NCBI GenBank assembly: GCA_958418815.1
Contig: CATZGB010000016.1
Span: forward strand, 1-64,000
Length of the DNA stretch: 64,000 nucleotides
Reading direction: 5' to 3'
Source of the DNA: an uncultured Bacteroidales bacterium
GTDB lineage: Bacteria > Bacteroidota > Bacteroidia > Bacteroidales > Muribaculaceae
Shown: positions 15,668 through 24,917 of the stretch, piece after piece
Layout: each line of letters opens with the position of its first letter
Numbering within the stretch: the first letter of the stretch is position 1
Position numbers and translations under genes: made by a program
Notes under the pieces: model-generated
What the model saw: the letters and a program-made list of their open reading frames with translations, nothing else
What the model was told of the DNA's origin: nothing
The model's database searches: none

Positions 15668-16753
15668 TCAGGCCGCTGCGTTGCGTCGGCGGTCGGCGGC
15701 GATGAGCAGGAAGACTATTATGCCTCCGACGATGAAAGTCAGGGTCTGGGCGGCGATGACGGTGTTGCCGAAGGCGGCTCCGGCGGTGATGAATGCCTTG
15801 TGGGCCACCGGGTCGACTGCCTGTGAGACCGCCGCCGGGGCAAACAGCTGCAGGCCGAAGAGCAGCGCGGTCTGGTATGGCCCGATGCCGCCGTTTGACG
15901 GGATGCCCATGGCTATGGTGGTCAGCATGTAGCAGATGACGGCTACGATTATGCCGTGGGTCTCAAGCAGCCCGCGGGTCATCGGGAAGGCGAAGAAGGC
16001 CACATAAAGCTGCAGGAAATAGCAGCTCCAGAGTATGGCCGTCAGCAGCAGCCACCGGCCTTTGCCGTCCATCCGTGCTATGGCGGCGAAACCTTCCCAG
16101 ATGCCTTTGAAGAAGTTGCGGATGCCGGCCATGAGTTTCCCCTTGCCAAATCTGAGCAACGCCCAGAATCCGATTGCCGCCGCGATGACGCAGCCCCACA
16201 CGAGGGGTGAGGTCAGCAGCGCCTCTATCTTGGCGTAAGCCGCCGGGTAGGTGTGGACAAATTTGATGAACGGGGCCGAGGCGAAAGCGAAGGTCAGAAG
16301 TGTCAGCAGGGCCACAACCACTGTGTCGGCCAACCTGTCGGCGATCATCGACCCGAAGACCGCCGGGAAGGGCGCTTTCTGCCGGTAGGCGATATAGCCC
16401 GACCGCCATACCTCTCCAAGGCGGGGGAAGACGACGTTGAAGGCGTAGGTGCCGAAGATGGAGTAAAATAGTATCCTGAACGGGGGCCTGACATCTATCG
16501 CCTTGAGCTGGATGCCCCAGCGGGCTGCCCTGACGATGATGGGGATGAGGCCTATGAGCAGGTTGAGGCCGATAAACCAGAAGTTGCAGTCTTCGCGTAT
16601 GATTCTCATCATCTCCCCGAAATCGATGTCGCGGAAGAGGGCCACGCAAAGCCCCACGCTGATGGCCAGCGGAATACCGAATTTCAGGAGCCTCCCCCCC
16701 AGGCTCCCTTTCTTGAGCTGGTCGGATGGCTGGTTTGTCGCTGAGTTGGTCAT
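15668..16753 (-). CDS. YbhN/LPG-synthase-TM family membrane protein (flippase-like)
   Basis: 361 residues with about eight membrane helices, matching the lysylphosphatidylglycerol synthase transmembrane (UPF0104/YbhN) family. Family signatures are VRAARWGIQLKA near residue 65 and NVVFPRLGEVWRSGYIAYRQKAPFPAVFGSMIADRLADTVV (residues about 90-130). It lacks the soluble MprF catalytic domain, so it is not an aminoacyl-lipid synthase; members of this set are inferred to move lipids or lipid-linked precursors. It lies 44 bases after tadA on the same strand and probably shares its transcript. The substrate is unknown. Confidence 0.85.
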   Translation of the reverse strand: MTNSATNQPSDQLKKGSLGGRLLKFGIPLAISVGLCVALFRDIDFGEMMRIIREDCNFWFIGLNLLIGLIPIIVRAARWGIQLKAIDVRPPFRILFYSIFGTYAFNVVFPRLGEVWRSGYIAYRQKAPFPAVFGSMIADRLADTVVVALLTLLTFAFASAPFIKFVHTYPAAYAKIEALLTSPLVWGCVIAAAIGFWALLRFGKGKLMAGIRNFFKGIWEGFAAIARMDGKGRWLLLTAILWSCYFLQLYVAFFAFPMTRGLLETHGIIVAVICYMLTTIAMGIPSNGGIGPYQTALLFGLQLFAPAAVSQAVDPVAHKAFITAGAAFGNTVIAAQTLTFIVGGIIVFLLIAADRRRNAAA

Positions 16754-16797
16754 TCTTGTCTGTGTTGTCTTGAAGTGTCGTCGTCAGCCGGGCGCGG

Positions 16798-17244
16798 TCA
16801 CCGGCGGCTGGCGAAAAAGGATTTCATCAGCTCGCCGCACTCGTCGGCAAGCACTCCGCGAGTCACCGTGGCCTTGGGGTGGAACGGCCCGCGCGGGGCC
16901 CCGGCTGTCATTGTGGCGTAGCCGCGCTTGGAGTCATCGGCCCCATAGACCACACGGCCCACCTGGGCCCAGCCTATTGCGCCGGCACACATCAGGCATG
17001 GCTCGACGGTGACATAAAGGGTGGCCTCCGGCAGGTATTTCCCTCCAAGGGTCTGGGCGGCGGCTGTCAGGGCGAGCATCTCGGCGTGGGCGGTGACATC
17101 GGTCAGCTGCTCGGTCAGGTTGTGGCCACGGCCGATGATGCGGCCTCCGGCCACCACCACGGCCCCCACGGGAATCTCCCCGGCGTCAAACGCCGCCCGG
17201 GCCTCGGCCAGGGCCGCCAGCATGAACTTCTCGTCGTCTGTCAT
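16798..17244 (-). CDS. tadA: tRNA-specific adenosine deaminase / nucleoside deaminase
   Basis: 148 residues of the cytidine deaminase-like fold. It carries the zinc site H53-A-E55 (Glu55 is the proton shuttle) and P-C83-L-M-C86, plus the EIPVGAVVV start typical of TadA. TadA converts A34 to inosine in tRNA-Arg(ACG). Length and motifs fit TadA; a guanine-deaminase-like paralogue is the main alternative. Promoter box at 17286-17293; divergent from glgB. Confidence 0.88.
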   Translation of the reverse strand: MTDDEKFMLAALAEARAAFDAGEIPVGAVVVAGGRIIGRGHNLTEQLTDVTAHAEMLALTAAAQTLGGKYLPEATLYVTVEPCLMCAGAIGWAQVGRVVYGADDSKRGYATMTAGAPRGPFHPKATVTRGVLADECGELMKSFFASRR

Positions 17245-17285
17245 AACCTGGAGCTGATGATGTTGAAAAATATATATTACGGGGA

Positions 17286-17293
17286 CAAAGTTA
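17286..17293 (-). promoter_or_regulatory. -7 box (TAACTTTG) of the tadA promoter
   Basis: TAnnTTTG match on the minus strand 41 bases before the tadA ATG. Confidence 0.65.
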
Positions 17294-17323
17294 CGAAATA
17301 AGTTGAAATTTTCCGGGATATAC

Positions 17324-17354
17324 TTGTTGAATCAGAGGAATTTGTTTAATTTTG
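17324..17354 (+). promoter_or_regulatory. glgB promoter (TTG-N20-TAATTTTG)
   Basis: TTG at 17324-17326 and TAATTTTG at 17347-17354 with a 20-bp spacer. Because the -7 box overlaps the in-frame TTG codon at 17352, translation must start at the ATG at 17388. Confidence 0.8.
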
Positions 17355-17387
17355 GCTTTCCAACGCCTTACCTGTATTATAAACCCG

Positions 17388-19418
17388 ATGAAAAAAAAAT
17401 TAGCAATCTACAAGAATGACCCTTGGCTTGAACCGTATGCTCCGGCCATCGACGGACGCCACCAGGATGTCCTCCGCAAGGAGGCCGAGCTTACACAGGC
17501 CTGCGGCACGCTTAATGATTTTGCGAACGCACATAAATATTTTGGGCTCCACCGAGTGAGCCCGCGAGGAGGATGGGTCTTCCGCGAGTGGGCCCCCAAC
17601 GCCACCTCCATCTGCCTGGTTGGAGATTTCTCAAACTGGGAGGAACGCCCCGACTACCAGCTGTCTCCCGTTGGCAACGGGGTCTGGGAGCTCAAACTGC
17701 CCGCCAAGGCCCTGAAAAACGGCCAGCTCTACAAGATGAGGGTACACTGGCCGGGAGGCCAGGGTGACCGCATCCCGGCCTACGCCAACAGGGTGGTGCA
17801 GGATGACCAGACCAAGATTTTCTCCGCGCAGGTGTGGCAGCCAGCCCCCTATGAGTGGAAAGTCAAGGAGTTCCACCCCGACACTCGCCCGCTGCTCATC
17901 TACGAATGCCATATCGGCATGGCCCAGCAGGAGGAGAAGGTGGGAACCTATGTCGAGTTCCGCGACAAGATACTTCCCCGAATCGCCGCCGACGGCTACA
18001 ACGCCATACAGGTGATGGCCATACAGGAGCATCCCTATTACGGCTCGTTTGGCTACCATGTCTCTTCTTTCTTCGCCCCCTCGTCACGCTTCGGCACACC
18101 TGAGGAGCTGAAGAGCCTCATCGACCGGGCCCATGAGATGGGAATCGCCGTGATAATGGACATCGTCCATTCCCACGCCGTGAAGAATGAGAACGAAGGG
18201 CTGGGCCGTCTCGACGGCACCCGCAGCCTCTACTTCTACCCCGACCAGCGGGGGGAGCATCCCGCCTGGGACTCCCTCTGTTTCGACTACGGGAAAAACG
18301 AGGTGCTGCACTTCCTGCTCTCCAACTGCAAATACTGGCTGGAGGAGTTCAAGTTTGACGGCTTCCGCTTTGACGGCGTGACCTCGATGCTCTATTACGA
18401 CCACGGCCTGGGGAAGGCTTTTGGCGGATATGGCGACTATTACGACGGAGGCCAGGACACCAACGCGATAACTTACCTCACCCTGGCCAACAAGCTCATC
18501 CACACCGTGAATTCCCACGCGATAACCATAGCCGAGGAGATGAGCGGCATGCCGGGTCTGGCCATCCGCTTCAAGGATGGCGGCATTGGGTTCGACTACC
18601 GCATGGCGATGGGCATCCCTGACTACTGGATCAAGACCCTCAAGGAGAAGAAGGATGAGGACTGGCACCCGACCTCAATTTTCTGGGAGCTTACCAACCG
18701 CCGCGACGAGGAGAAGACAATCTCTTATGTCGAGAGCCACGACCAGGCGCTTGTCGGTGACAAGACGGTGATTTTCCGCCTTATTGACAAGGAGATGTAC
18801 TGGCATATGATGGTCGGCGACGAGAACATGATGGTGACCCGAGGCATCGCCCTCCACAAGATGATACGTCTTGTCACCCTGGCCACCATCAATGGCGGCT
18901 ACCTCAACTTTATGGGCAACGAGTTCGGCCACCCCGAGTGGATTGACTTCCCGCGCGAGGGCAACGGCTGGAGCCACAAGTATGCCCGCCGCCAGTGGGA
19001 CCTTGTCGACCGCGAGGATCTGCAGTACAAGTTCCTCAACGCGTTTGACAACGCGATGGTCGAACTTGTCTCGGGTGTCAACAACTTCCAGGCGCTCGCC
19101 ATCGAGAAGCTCTGGGAGAAGGATGACGACCAGGTGCTGGCCTTCAGGCGCGGAAACCTCGTGTTTGTGTTCAACTTCTCCCCCGACAAGTCGTTCAACG
19201 GCTACGGCATCCTCGCCCCCGCCGGGAAATACAAGGTGGTTCTCTCTTCGGACTCCCCGGCATTCGGCGGATTCGGCAACATCGACGAGAAGGTGGAGCA
19301 TCTCACCATCCACGACCCGCTCTACCAGCCCATCGGCAAGGAGTGGCTGAAACTTTACCTGCCGGCTCGTTCGGCCCAGGTGTTGCGCATGGTGCGCAGT
19401 CCCCGCAAAAAATCCTGA
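17388..19418 (+). CDS. glgB: 1,4-alpha-glucan branching enzyme, eukaryote-like type
   Basis: 676 residues. The enzyme cuts alpha-1,4 chains of glycogen and rejoins them as alpha-1,6 branches in the cytoplasm. A CBM48 module (about 55-150) precedes the GH13 barrel, whose four motifs are visible: DIVHSH (258-263), GFRFDGVTS with nucleophile Asp329, TIAEEMSG with acid/base Glu383, and ESHDQ with Asp452. Long stretches (MAIQEHPYYGSFGYH, NEFGHPEWIDFPREGNGWS) resemble plant and animal branching enzymes more than enterobacterial GlgB, as known for Bacteroidetes. The start is ATG 17388, set by the promoter. The next gene starts six bases after the stop. Confidence 0.95.
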   Translation: MKKKLAIYKNDPWLEPYAPAIDGRHQDVLRKEAELTQACGTLNDFANAHKYFGLHRVSPRGGWVFREWAPNATSICLVGDFSNWEERPDYQLSPVGNGVWELKLPAKALKNGQLYKMRVHWPGGQGDRIPAYANRVVQDDQTKIFSAQVWQPAPYEWKVKEFHPDTRPLLIYECHIGMAQQEEKVGTYVEFRDKILPRIAADGYNAIQVMAIQEHPYYGSFGYHVSSFFAPSSRFGTPEELKSLIDRAHEMGIAVIMDIVHSHAVKNENEGLGRLDGTRSLYFYPDQRGEHPAWDSLCFDYGKNEVLHFLLSNCKYWLEEFKFDGFRFDGVTSMLYYDHGLGKAFGGYGDYYDGGQDTNAITYLTLANKLIHTVNSHAITIAEEMSGMPGLAIRFKDGGIGFDYRMAMGIPDYWIKTLKEKKDEDWHPTSIFWELTNRRDEEKTISYVESHDQALVGDKTVIFRLIDKEMYWHMMVGDENMMVTRGIALHKMIRLVTLATINGGYLNFMGNEFGHPEWIDFPREGNGWSHKYARRQWDLVDREDLQYKFLNAFDNAMVELVSGVNNFQALAIEKLWEKDDDQVLAFRRGNLVFVFNFSPDKSFNGYGILAPAGKYKVVLSSDSPAFGGFGNIDEKVEHLTIHDPLYQPIGKEWLKLYLPARSAQVLRMVRSPRKKS

Positions 19419-19424
19419 CCCGCG

Positions 19425-20225
19425 ATGGTGAAAAAACAGTCAGCCCCCCTCTTCGAGGGGAGCGAGGATGACCTCAGGGAATTGCTCGACCGGGAGGCGG
19501 CGCGGTTCAACACCCCGGATTTCATCGCCGCCGACCCGGTGCAGTTCCCGCGCCGCTTCGACAGCCTCGCCGACATAGAGATTGCCTCGTTGCTGGCCTC
19601 CACGGTAGCCTGGGGCAACCGCAAGATGATTTGCGCCAACATCAACAAGATGCTGGCGCTGATGGAGTGGGCCCCGGCGGCATACCTGCTTGACAAGGGG
19701 TATGAGGAGCTGCCCGACATGAACATCCACCGCACATTCTTCGCCCGCGACCTGCGCGCTTTCCTGCGCGGGCTGTATCCGATATACAGCCGCCACGGGT
19801 CGCTGCATGAGTTTGCCCGCGCCAAAGGGGTTGGCCTGGCCGAGCATCCGGCCTGGGCCTTGGCCGCCGCCATAAACGCCTCCCTTGAGGAGGCCAACCG
19901 GGGCCACGACGATGTGATCCTCTCGCGGTGTCTCCCCCAGAACCTGAAGACCACCGCCCTGAAACGCCTTAACATGGCCCTGCGGTGGCTTGTGCGCGAC
20001 GACGGCATAGTCGACCTCGGGGTGTGGGATGTGATAAAGCCCTCACAGCTTTACATCCCCCTGGATGTGCATGTGGGCGACACTTCACGCGAACTGGGGT
20101 TGCTGTCGCGCAACGCCAACGACCGCCGGTCGGTGGAGGAGCTGACGGCTACGCTGCGCCGCTTCAACCCCGCCGACCCTGTCATCTACGACTACGCCCT
20201 TTTCTCGCTCGGGCTTCCCTCGTGA
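19425..20225 (+). CDS. TIGR02757 (DUF2400) family protein
   Basis: 266 residues, cytoplasmic. Matches the TIGR02757 family, widespread in Bacteroidetes and of unknown function: DSLADIEIASLLASTVAWGNRKMI, LNMALRWLVRDDGIVDLGVWDVIKPSQLYIPLDVHVGD, and a final PADPVIYDYALFSLG. The helical core is reminiscent of HhH-GPD DNA glycosylases, but I see no proven catalytic residue. It lies six bases after glgB, so the two are cotranscribed, and it ends ten bases from the convergent gene with no terminator between. Confidence 0.85.
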   Translation: MVKKQSAPLFEGSEDDLRELLDREAARFNTPDFIAADPVQFPRRFDSLADIEIASLLASTVAWGNRKMICANINKMLALMEWAPAAYLLDKGYEELPDMNIHRTFFARDLRAFLRGLYPIYSRHGSLHEFARAKGVGLAEHPAWALAAAINASLEEANRGHDDVILSRCLPQNLKTTALKRLNMALRWLVRDDGIVDLGVWDVIKPSQLYIPLDVHVGDTSRELGLLSRNANDRRSVEELTATLRRFNPADPVIYDYALFSLGLPS

Positions 20226-20235
20226 GGGGGGAGGC

Positions 20236-22065
20236 TCAGCGCAGCATGTCGGCGCGGATGATGGTGGAGGAGACTCCGTAAGAGCGGCGCAGATGGTCGG
20301 CCATCGTGGCGGGGATGCTGTCGCTGGCACCTGTCAGGCGGCCTGTTATGTCGATTGCCGCGCCCGGAGCCGAGGGGGAGAGGGCCGAGAAGCCCAGGCC
20401 GGGGAAGATGCCCTGGGTGCGCGGTATTCCGGCAAGGTCAAGGATGGTGGGGTAGATGTCAACCTGCCCCATCACCGTTTCATACCGTCCGGCTACCGGG
20501 GAGTTTACCACAATCATCGGCACGAATGACTCTGCGTCGACAAGTGAGGCGAGCTGAGGGGAGGCGGCGCGTATCGGGTCGCGCCAAGAGGCGAGACCTT
20601 CGTGGTCGCCGACTATGACAATCATTGTCTCCGGCGCGTCGCTGCGTGACCGCAGGTAGCTGATGAATTCCCCAACGGCGTGGTCGGTGTAGTTGATGGC
20701 TGTCATATAATCGCCCAGGGGTGCCGGATAATCGGCCGACAGTCTCAGGCGGCGGTGCTCCTCGGGGATGGTGAACGGGAAATGGCTCGAATAGGTGATG
20801 ACCTCGACCAGGGCCTTTTCCCCCTCGGGCCATATCTCTCCTTTCTTCATGCGGTCGGCGACCTGGCGCAGGAAACTGCCGTCGGAGGGGTTGCGGGGAT
20901 GGCCGAAGGACTCTGATGAATCCCAGCTGTCGCGGAAACGGGTCTCATCTATGCCGAATGACTTCGCGACGGCCCCCTGGTTCCAGGTTGTGGCGCGGTC
21001 GCCGCTCAGCAGGTAGCTTTTCATGCCGCTGTCGGCGCGCATGGCCTGCGCGAGATGTGGATAGGTGTGGTCGGGGAAACGCATGGAATAGACATAATCG
21101 GCCATCGGCAGAAGCCCCGTGGTCATAAGCAGCTGTCCGTCGATGCTGCGTCCCGGGCCTACCTGCGACAGCACGCGTGGCGCCATCCAGGTCGTGGCGG
21201 TGTCGGCGAGCAGCCTGTTGAGACAGGGTGTGATTTCCTGTCCCTCGACACTCTTGCCCAGGGGCCACGCTTCGAGCGACTCCACGATTATCATTACCAC
21301 ATTGCCGGGCTTGTAAGCCAGATTGGCTGCAGGCTCGCTGCGCAGCATATCCCCCTCCCGGAGCCATTGGCGGGCATCGGCCAGCTCTCGGTCTGATATG
21401 GGGCGGTTGCTTTCGAGCAGGTCGGCCAGTATGCTCACTGGCAGGGTGTATGCTACAGGCGGTGTGGCGCGGTAATAGCATTCCTCTTTCAGATGGGCGA
21501 TATGGCTCATCACCCCGCCTCCTTGGAGGGCGCCGCATGCCAGGCATGCGGCTACCCCGGCGGCGAGTGCCGCCAGGGTGGCCTTCAGGCGCTTGCGCGC
21601 CGGAGGTTCCGGGCTGTCGGTAGAATTGGCGGTAGACAATAGAAGAGTCAGTATCGTTATCGCGGGGAAAACCAGGTCAGAGAGCCGGAGTGAATGGCGT
21701 ATCGCGTCGCCGAATTCCGCCACATTCCCTCCAAGCAGGTAGCTCGCCGGGGGAATCGGACCGAAGTATGTGCGGCAATACATGAGGTTGGCGATTGCCA
21801 GCAGGTCGGCGGCCACGAGGATTATGGCCGAGGGCCAGCGGCTGCGCCAGATAGCCGACGGCGCGGCCATGGCCAGGGCGAGTGTCGCCCCGAAGATGTA
21901 GGTCGAGGCGAAGCCGAGCCCGCGGAATGAGGTCGCCATGCTCCACAGCAGGTCGAAGGCCAGCACCGTGGCGAAACTGCCTGCCCATATGATGGTGAAC
22001 CGGCGGCTCCACAGCGCGCGGGGGAATATCTTGTGTAACCAGCTGTTGTCGTTGCTTTTTGTCAT
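20236..22065 (-). CDS. LTA-synthase-like sulfatase-family membrane phosphotransferase
   Basis: 609 residues: about five N-terminal membrane helices (about 22-180) and a periplasmic alkaline phosphatase/sulfatase-fold domain (about 250-560). Compared with LtaS, metal ligands Glu262 (IVESLE), His428 (YSSHFPF) and Asp487-His488 (GDHEG) are present, while the nucleophile position in VGPGRSIDG is Ser307 rather than the Thr of LtaS. Gram-negative members transfer phosphoglycerol or phosphoethanolamine from phospholipids to glycans or lipids; the acceptor here is unknown. Own TAACTTTG box at 22094-22101; converges with the TIGR02757 gene. Confidence 0.82.
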   Translation of the reverse strand: MTKSNDNSWLHKIFPRALWSRRFTIIWAGSFATVLAFDLLWSMATSFRGLGFASTYIFGATLALAMAAPSAIWRSRWPSAIILVAADLLAIANLMYCRTYFGPIPPASYLLGGNVAEFGDAIRHSLRLSDLVFPAITILTLLLSTANSTDSPEPPARKRLKATLAALAAGVAACLACGALQGGGVMSHIAHLKEECYYRATPPVAYTLPVSILADLLESNRPISDRELADARQWLREGDMLRSEPAANLAYKPGNVVMIIVESLEAWPLGKSVEGQEITPCLNRLLADTATTWMAPRVLSQVGPGRSIDGQLLMTTGLLPMADYVYSMRFPDHTYPHLAQAMRADSGMKSYLLSGDRATTWNQGAVAKSFGIDETRFRDSWDSSESFGHPRNPSDGSFLRQVADRMKKGEIWPEGEKALVEVITYSSHFPFTIPEEHRRLRLSADYPAPLGDYMTAINYTDHAVGEFISYLRSRSDAPETMIVIVGDHEGLASWRDPIRAASPQLASLVDAESFVPMIVVNSPVAGRYETVMGQVDIYPTILDLAGIPRTQGIFPGLGFSALSPSAPGAAIDITGRLTGASDSIPATMADHLRRSYGVSSTIIRADMLR

Positions 22066-22093
22066 GATTTTGTCGGGGAATGTGAATCTCGTG

Positions 22094-22101
22094 CAAAGTT
22101 A
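22094..22101 (-). promoter_or_regulatory. -7 box (TAACTTTG) of the LTA-synthase-like gene
   Basis: TAnnTTTG match on the minus strand 29 bases before the ATG; the nearest TTTG upstream is only 12 bp away. Confidence 0.6.
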
Positions 22102-22120
22102 CGAATTTCTCGGCAAACAG

Positions 22121-22158
22121 GCTCCCCGCCGTGGCGTGTGACGCTTACGGCGGGGAGC
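22121..22158 (-). terminator. Hairpin at the end of the iorAB-aminotransferase-CoA-transferase operon
   Basis: A perfect 12-bp stem, GCTCCCCGCCGT/ACGGCGGGGAGC, with a 14-base loop lies 27 bases past the CoA-transferase stop. The T-tract after it is poor, so termination may be weak or factor-assisted. Confidence 0.6.
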
Positions 22159-22184
22159 TGGAAAAGGTGGATTATGGCCGGATG

Positions 22185-23486
22185 CTATCGCAGGCGGAGG
22201 TATGAGTAGCCGAACCGCTCGGCGGCGGCGCGGTCGAGTTCCTCGCGGAAAGCGGGGTCGGCTATCGAGATGAGCAGTTTGGCGCGCTCGGGCAACGACT
22301 TGCCGCGCAGGTTGACGGCCCCGTGTTCGGTCACAATGTAATTGGTCTGGAACCGGGTGGTCACCACACCGGCCCCCAGGGTAAGCACCGGCTTGATTTT
22401 GGAGATGCCCTTGGTCGAGGATGTCATCGCCAGGAATGATAGTCCCCCTTCGCTGCGCGACGTGCCATAGACGAAGTCGTGCTGGCCACCTACGCCTGAG
22501 AAGAGGCGCTGGCCGATGGAGTCGGCGCATATCTGGCCGGTGAGGTCGATTTCAAGGCAAGAGTTGATTGACATCACTTTGGGGTTCTGGGAGATGATAA
22601 ACGGATCGTTGGTCCACGCGACATCCTTGAATATCATGTCCTTGTTGTAGTCCATCAGGTCGTAGAGCCGGCGCGAGCCAAGGGCGAGGCATGCCACTGA
22701 TTTGCCGGGATAGATTTTCTTCAGGGAGTTGTCGATGATGCCTTTCTCGATCAGAGGCAGCACACCGTCGGTCATCGCCTCGGTGTGAAGCCCCAGGTGC
22801 TTGTGGTTCTCCAGGGCGCGAATCACGGCGTTGGGGATGCCTCCCACCCCGATCTGCAGTGTGGCCCCGTCGGGGATGATCTCAGCGATGGCATTGCCGA
22901 TGGCGGTCTCTTTCTCGCCGGGTATGGCGGTCGGCACCTCCACCAGGGGATCGTCGACCTCCACCGCCGCGTCTATCTTTGAGACGTGGATTACCGGGTC
23001 TCCGTAGGAGAATGGCATGTGGGGGTTGATCTGGGCTATGACGACACGGGCACACTCGGTGGCTGAGGTGGCCAGGTCGGCCGACACTCCGTAGCTGACA
23101 TAACCCTCGTCGTTGGGACGCGAGCAGTTGAGCAGCACCACATCCACCGGCCAGGTGCCGTCGCGGAACAGTGCCGGAACCTCGCCGAGGAAGCGGGGAG
23201 TGGTGGCTCCGTAGCCCTCGTTTATCCATTTGCGGACATTGTTTGACACGAAGCAGGTGTCGACCAGGAAGGAGTCTTTGTATTCCGGACGGCAATACGG
23301 GGCCTCGCGGTCGGCGACCGAGAAACCTGAGTACAGCACCACACCCCTGAGCTGGTCGCCCCGGCGTGTCATGGCTGCCACCAGTGTCTCGGGTATGGAG
23401 GTGGAGCCTTGTATGTAGACGTGGTCTCCGCTCTTTATCAGCCTGACGGCTTCGTCGGCTGAGCAAGTCTTGAGTTCGTGGTTCAT
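22185..23486 (-). CDS. Acetyl-CoA hydrolase/transferase family CoA-transferase
   Basis: 433 residues from the ATG at 23486 (an upstream in-frame extension to 23630 overlaps the aminotransferase gene and lacks family similarity). It resembles butyryl-CoA:acetate and 4-hydroxybutyrate CoA-transferases: GSTSIPETL at the N-terminus, VGGIPNAV, YGTSRSEGGLSFLAM and VTEHGAVNLRGKSLPERAKLLISIADP. These enzymes swap CoA between an acyl-CoA and an acid such as acetate, or release the acid. As last gene of the ior operon its likely job is to free an acid from the acyl-CoA made by IorAB while conserving the thioester. Exact substrate unknown. Confidence 0.85.
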   Translation of the reverse strand: MNHELKTCSADEAVRLIKSGDHVYIQGSTSIPETLVAAMTRRGDQLRGVVLYSGFSVADREAPYCRPEYKDSFLVDTCFVSNNVRKWINEGYGATTPRFLGEVPALFRDGTWPVDVVLLNCSRPNDEGYVSYGVSADLATSATECARVVIAQINPHMPFSYGDPVIHVSKIDAAVEVDDPLVEVPTAIPGEKETAIGNAIAEIIPDGATLQIGVGGIPNAVIRALENHKHLGLHTEAMTDGVLPLIEKGIIDNSLKKIYPGKSVACLALGSRRLYDLMDYNKDMIFKDVAWTNDPFIISQNPKVMSINSCLEIDLTGQICADSIGQRLFSGVGGQHDFVYGTSRSEGGLSFLAMTSSTKGISKIKPVLTLGAGVVTTRFQTNYIVTEHGAVNLRGKSLPERAKLLISIADPAFREELDRAAAERFGYSYLRLR

Positions 23487-23542
23487 AAATTCTGTGACAT
23501 CAAAATGTGAATCATCCGCGTTTCCCGGAGTCAGGCCGGTTT

Positions 23543-24856
23543 TCAGCCAGCGGGATGGTCTCGGTGAAACAGCGCCAGGCGCTGGCCGAGGCGGTCGAGA
23601 ATCTCGGGTGAGTTGAGCAGGGAGACGCATACGCGCACACCTTGCTGGCGGCTGCCTGTCGACGGCAGGGAGATGGTCGACACCCCGTAGCGGAGAAGCT
23701 CGCTCTGCAGCTCGGCGCCGGTGAGTCCGGGGTAACCGACCGTGAAGAAGAATCCGTCGGAAATCGGTTCCTCCCCGTCGAGGGCGTAGACAAGGTGGAA
23801 ACCGTTGTCAAGGAACAGTTTCTTGGCCAGCGCGGCGCGACGGCCATATTCGCGGGTCTCGGCCACGAAGTCGAGCTCGCCGTCGACAGCCTTGCGGAGC
23901 ATCGCCGCGTAGGCGTGCTGGGCCGAGTGGGCGGTTCCAGACGAGGCGCAATACAAGACTCCGTAGATGTAAGCGTCGAGCAGCGTCGGCATCTCGTAGA
24001 ATTGCTCGAAGAACTCATACCGGCGGTCGGCCACGGCGGGGGAGACGCAGACAATCGAGATTCGCTGCCCGGCGTAGGAGAATATCTTGGAGGCCGACAC
24101 GAGCAGTATGCAGCGGTCGGTGTACTTGGCCACGGTGGGGATGAACGGGGCCTGCCCGGGGATGCCGTAACGGCGGCGGAAGTCCATGCCGAGATATGCG
24201 TTGTCCTCGATGAGGATGATGTCATGTTTCTCGGCCATGCGGGCGAGAATCCTGAACTCGGTCTCGGTGAGGTTGGTCCACGCCGGATTGTTGGGGTTGC
24301 TGTATATGATGGCTGACACCTTGCCGTCGGCCAGGGCCTCCTCGAGGCGTTGCTCAAGCAGTTCGCCTCGGCAGTCGTATATGTCGACCGAGCGTTGCTC
24401 CAGTCCGAGGAGCTTCACCTGGTTGTGTTGCGCGGGGAAACCGGGGTCAAGGAAGAGGATGGTGTCCTTCCCCTTTATGCGCTGTCCCATGAGCAGGAAC
24501 AGGGTGAATGTGCCTTGCATGGAGCCGACTGTGGGCACTATGCAGCGTCCGGGGATGTCTATGTCGAAGAACGCCTTGAGGAAATCGCTCCCGGCGTCTT
24601 TGAGGGGCTTGATTCCGGCGATGTTGGGATACATGTTGGCCACGCCGTTGGCCAGGGCCTCGCGCTCGGCCTCGATTCCGGCCTCGGAGGCGGGCAGGCC
24701 GGGATTGCCCATCTCGAGATGGACAAACTCCTCGCCCAGCGGTTCCTGGAGGTGGGAGGCGAGCGCCATGATCTGGCGTATGGTCGCGGAGGCGATGTTG
24801 GGTATGTTCATCATGTCCAGGGCCTGCCTGAACATGTCGGTTGAAACGGGTATCAT
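23543..24856 (-). CDS. PLP-dependent class I/II aminotransferase
   Basis: 437 residues, fold-type I. The PLP lysine lies in SASKIFSYAGQRI, and YSNPNNPAWTNLTE and LIEDNAYLGMDF supply the cofactor-binding Asn and the Asp/Tyr pair. Class I/II members remove amino groups from aromatic or other amino acids to give 2-oxo acids. It sits between iorB and the CoA-transferase on one transcript, so it probably supplies the arylpyruvate or other 2-oxo acid used by IorAB. Substrate not fixed by sequence. Confidence 0.88.
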   Translation of the reverse strand: MIPVSTDMFRQALDMMNIPNIASATIRQIMALASHLQEPLGEEFVHLEMGNPGLPASEAGIEAEREALANGVANMYPNIAGIKPLKDAGSDFLKAFFDIDIPGRCIVPTVGSMQGTFTLFLLMGQRIKGKDTILFLDPGFPAQHNQVKLLGLEQRSVDIYDCRGELLEQRLEEALADGKVSAIIYSNPNNPAWTNLTETEFRILARMAEKHDIILIEDNAYLGMDFRRRYGIPGQAPFIPTVAKYTDRCILLVSASKIFSYAGQRISIVCVSPAVADRRYEFFEQFYEMPTLLDAYIYGVLYCASSGTAHSAQHAYAAMLRKAVDGELDFVAETREYGRRAALAKKLFLDNGFHLVYALDGEEPISDGFFFTVGYPGLTGAELQSELLRYGVSTISLPSTGSRQQGVRVCVSLLNSPEILDRLGQRLALFHRDHPAG

Positions 24857-24917
24857 AAGTGTCGGGGTAAAAACGCTTGCGATTGTATGTCTGTGAGGGG
24901 GCGGTTGACGTGTGGGG

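Noticed and set aside
23487..23630. N-terminal extension of the CoA-transferase
   Set aside because: It overlaps the aminotransferase gene, is Pro/Arg-rich, and is not part of the family; the ATG at 23486 begins the conserved domain.
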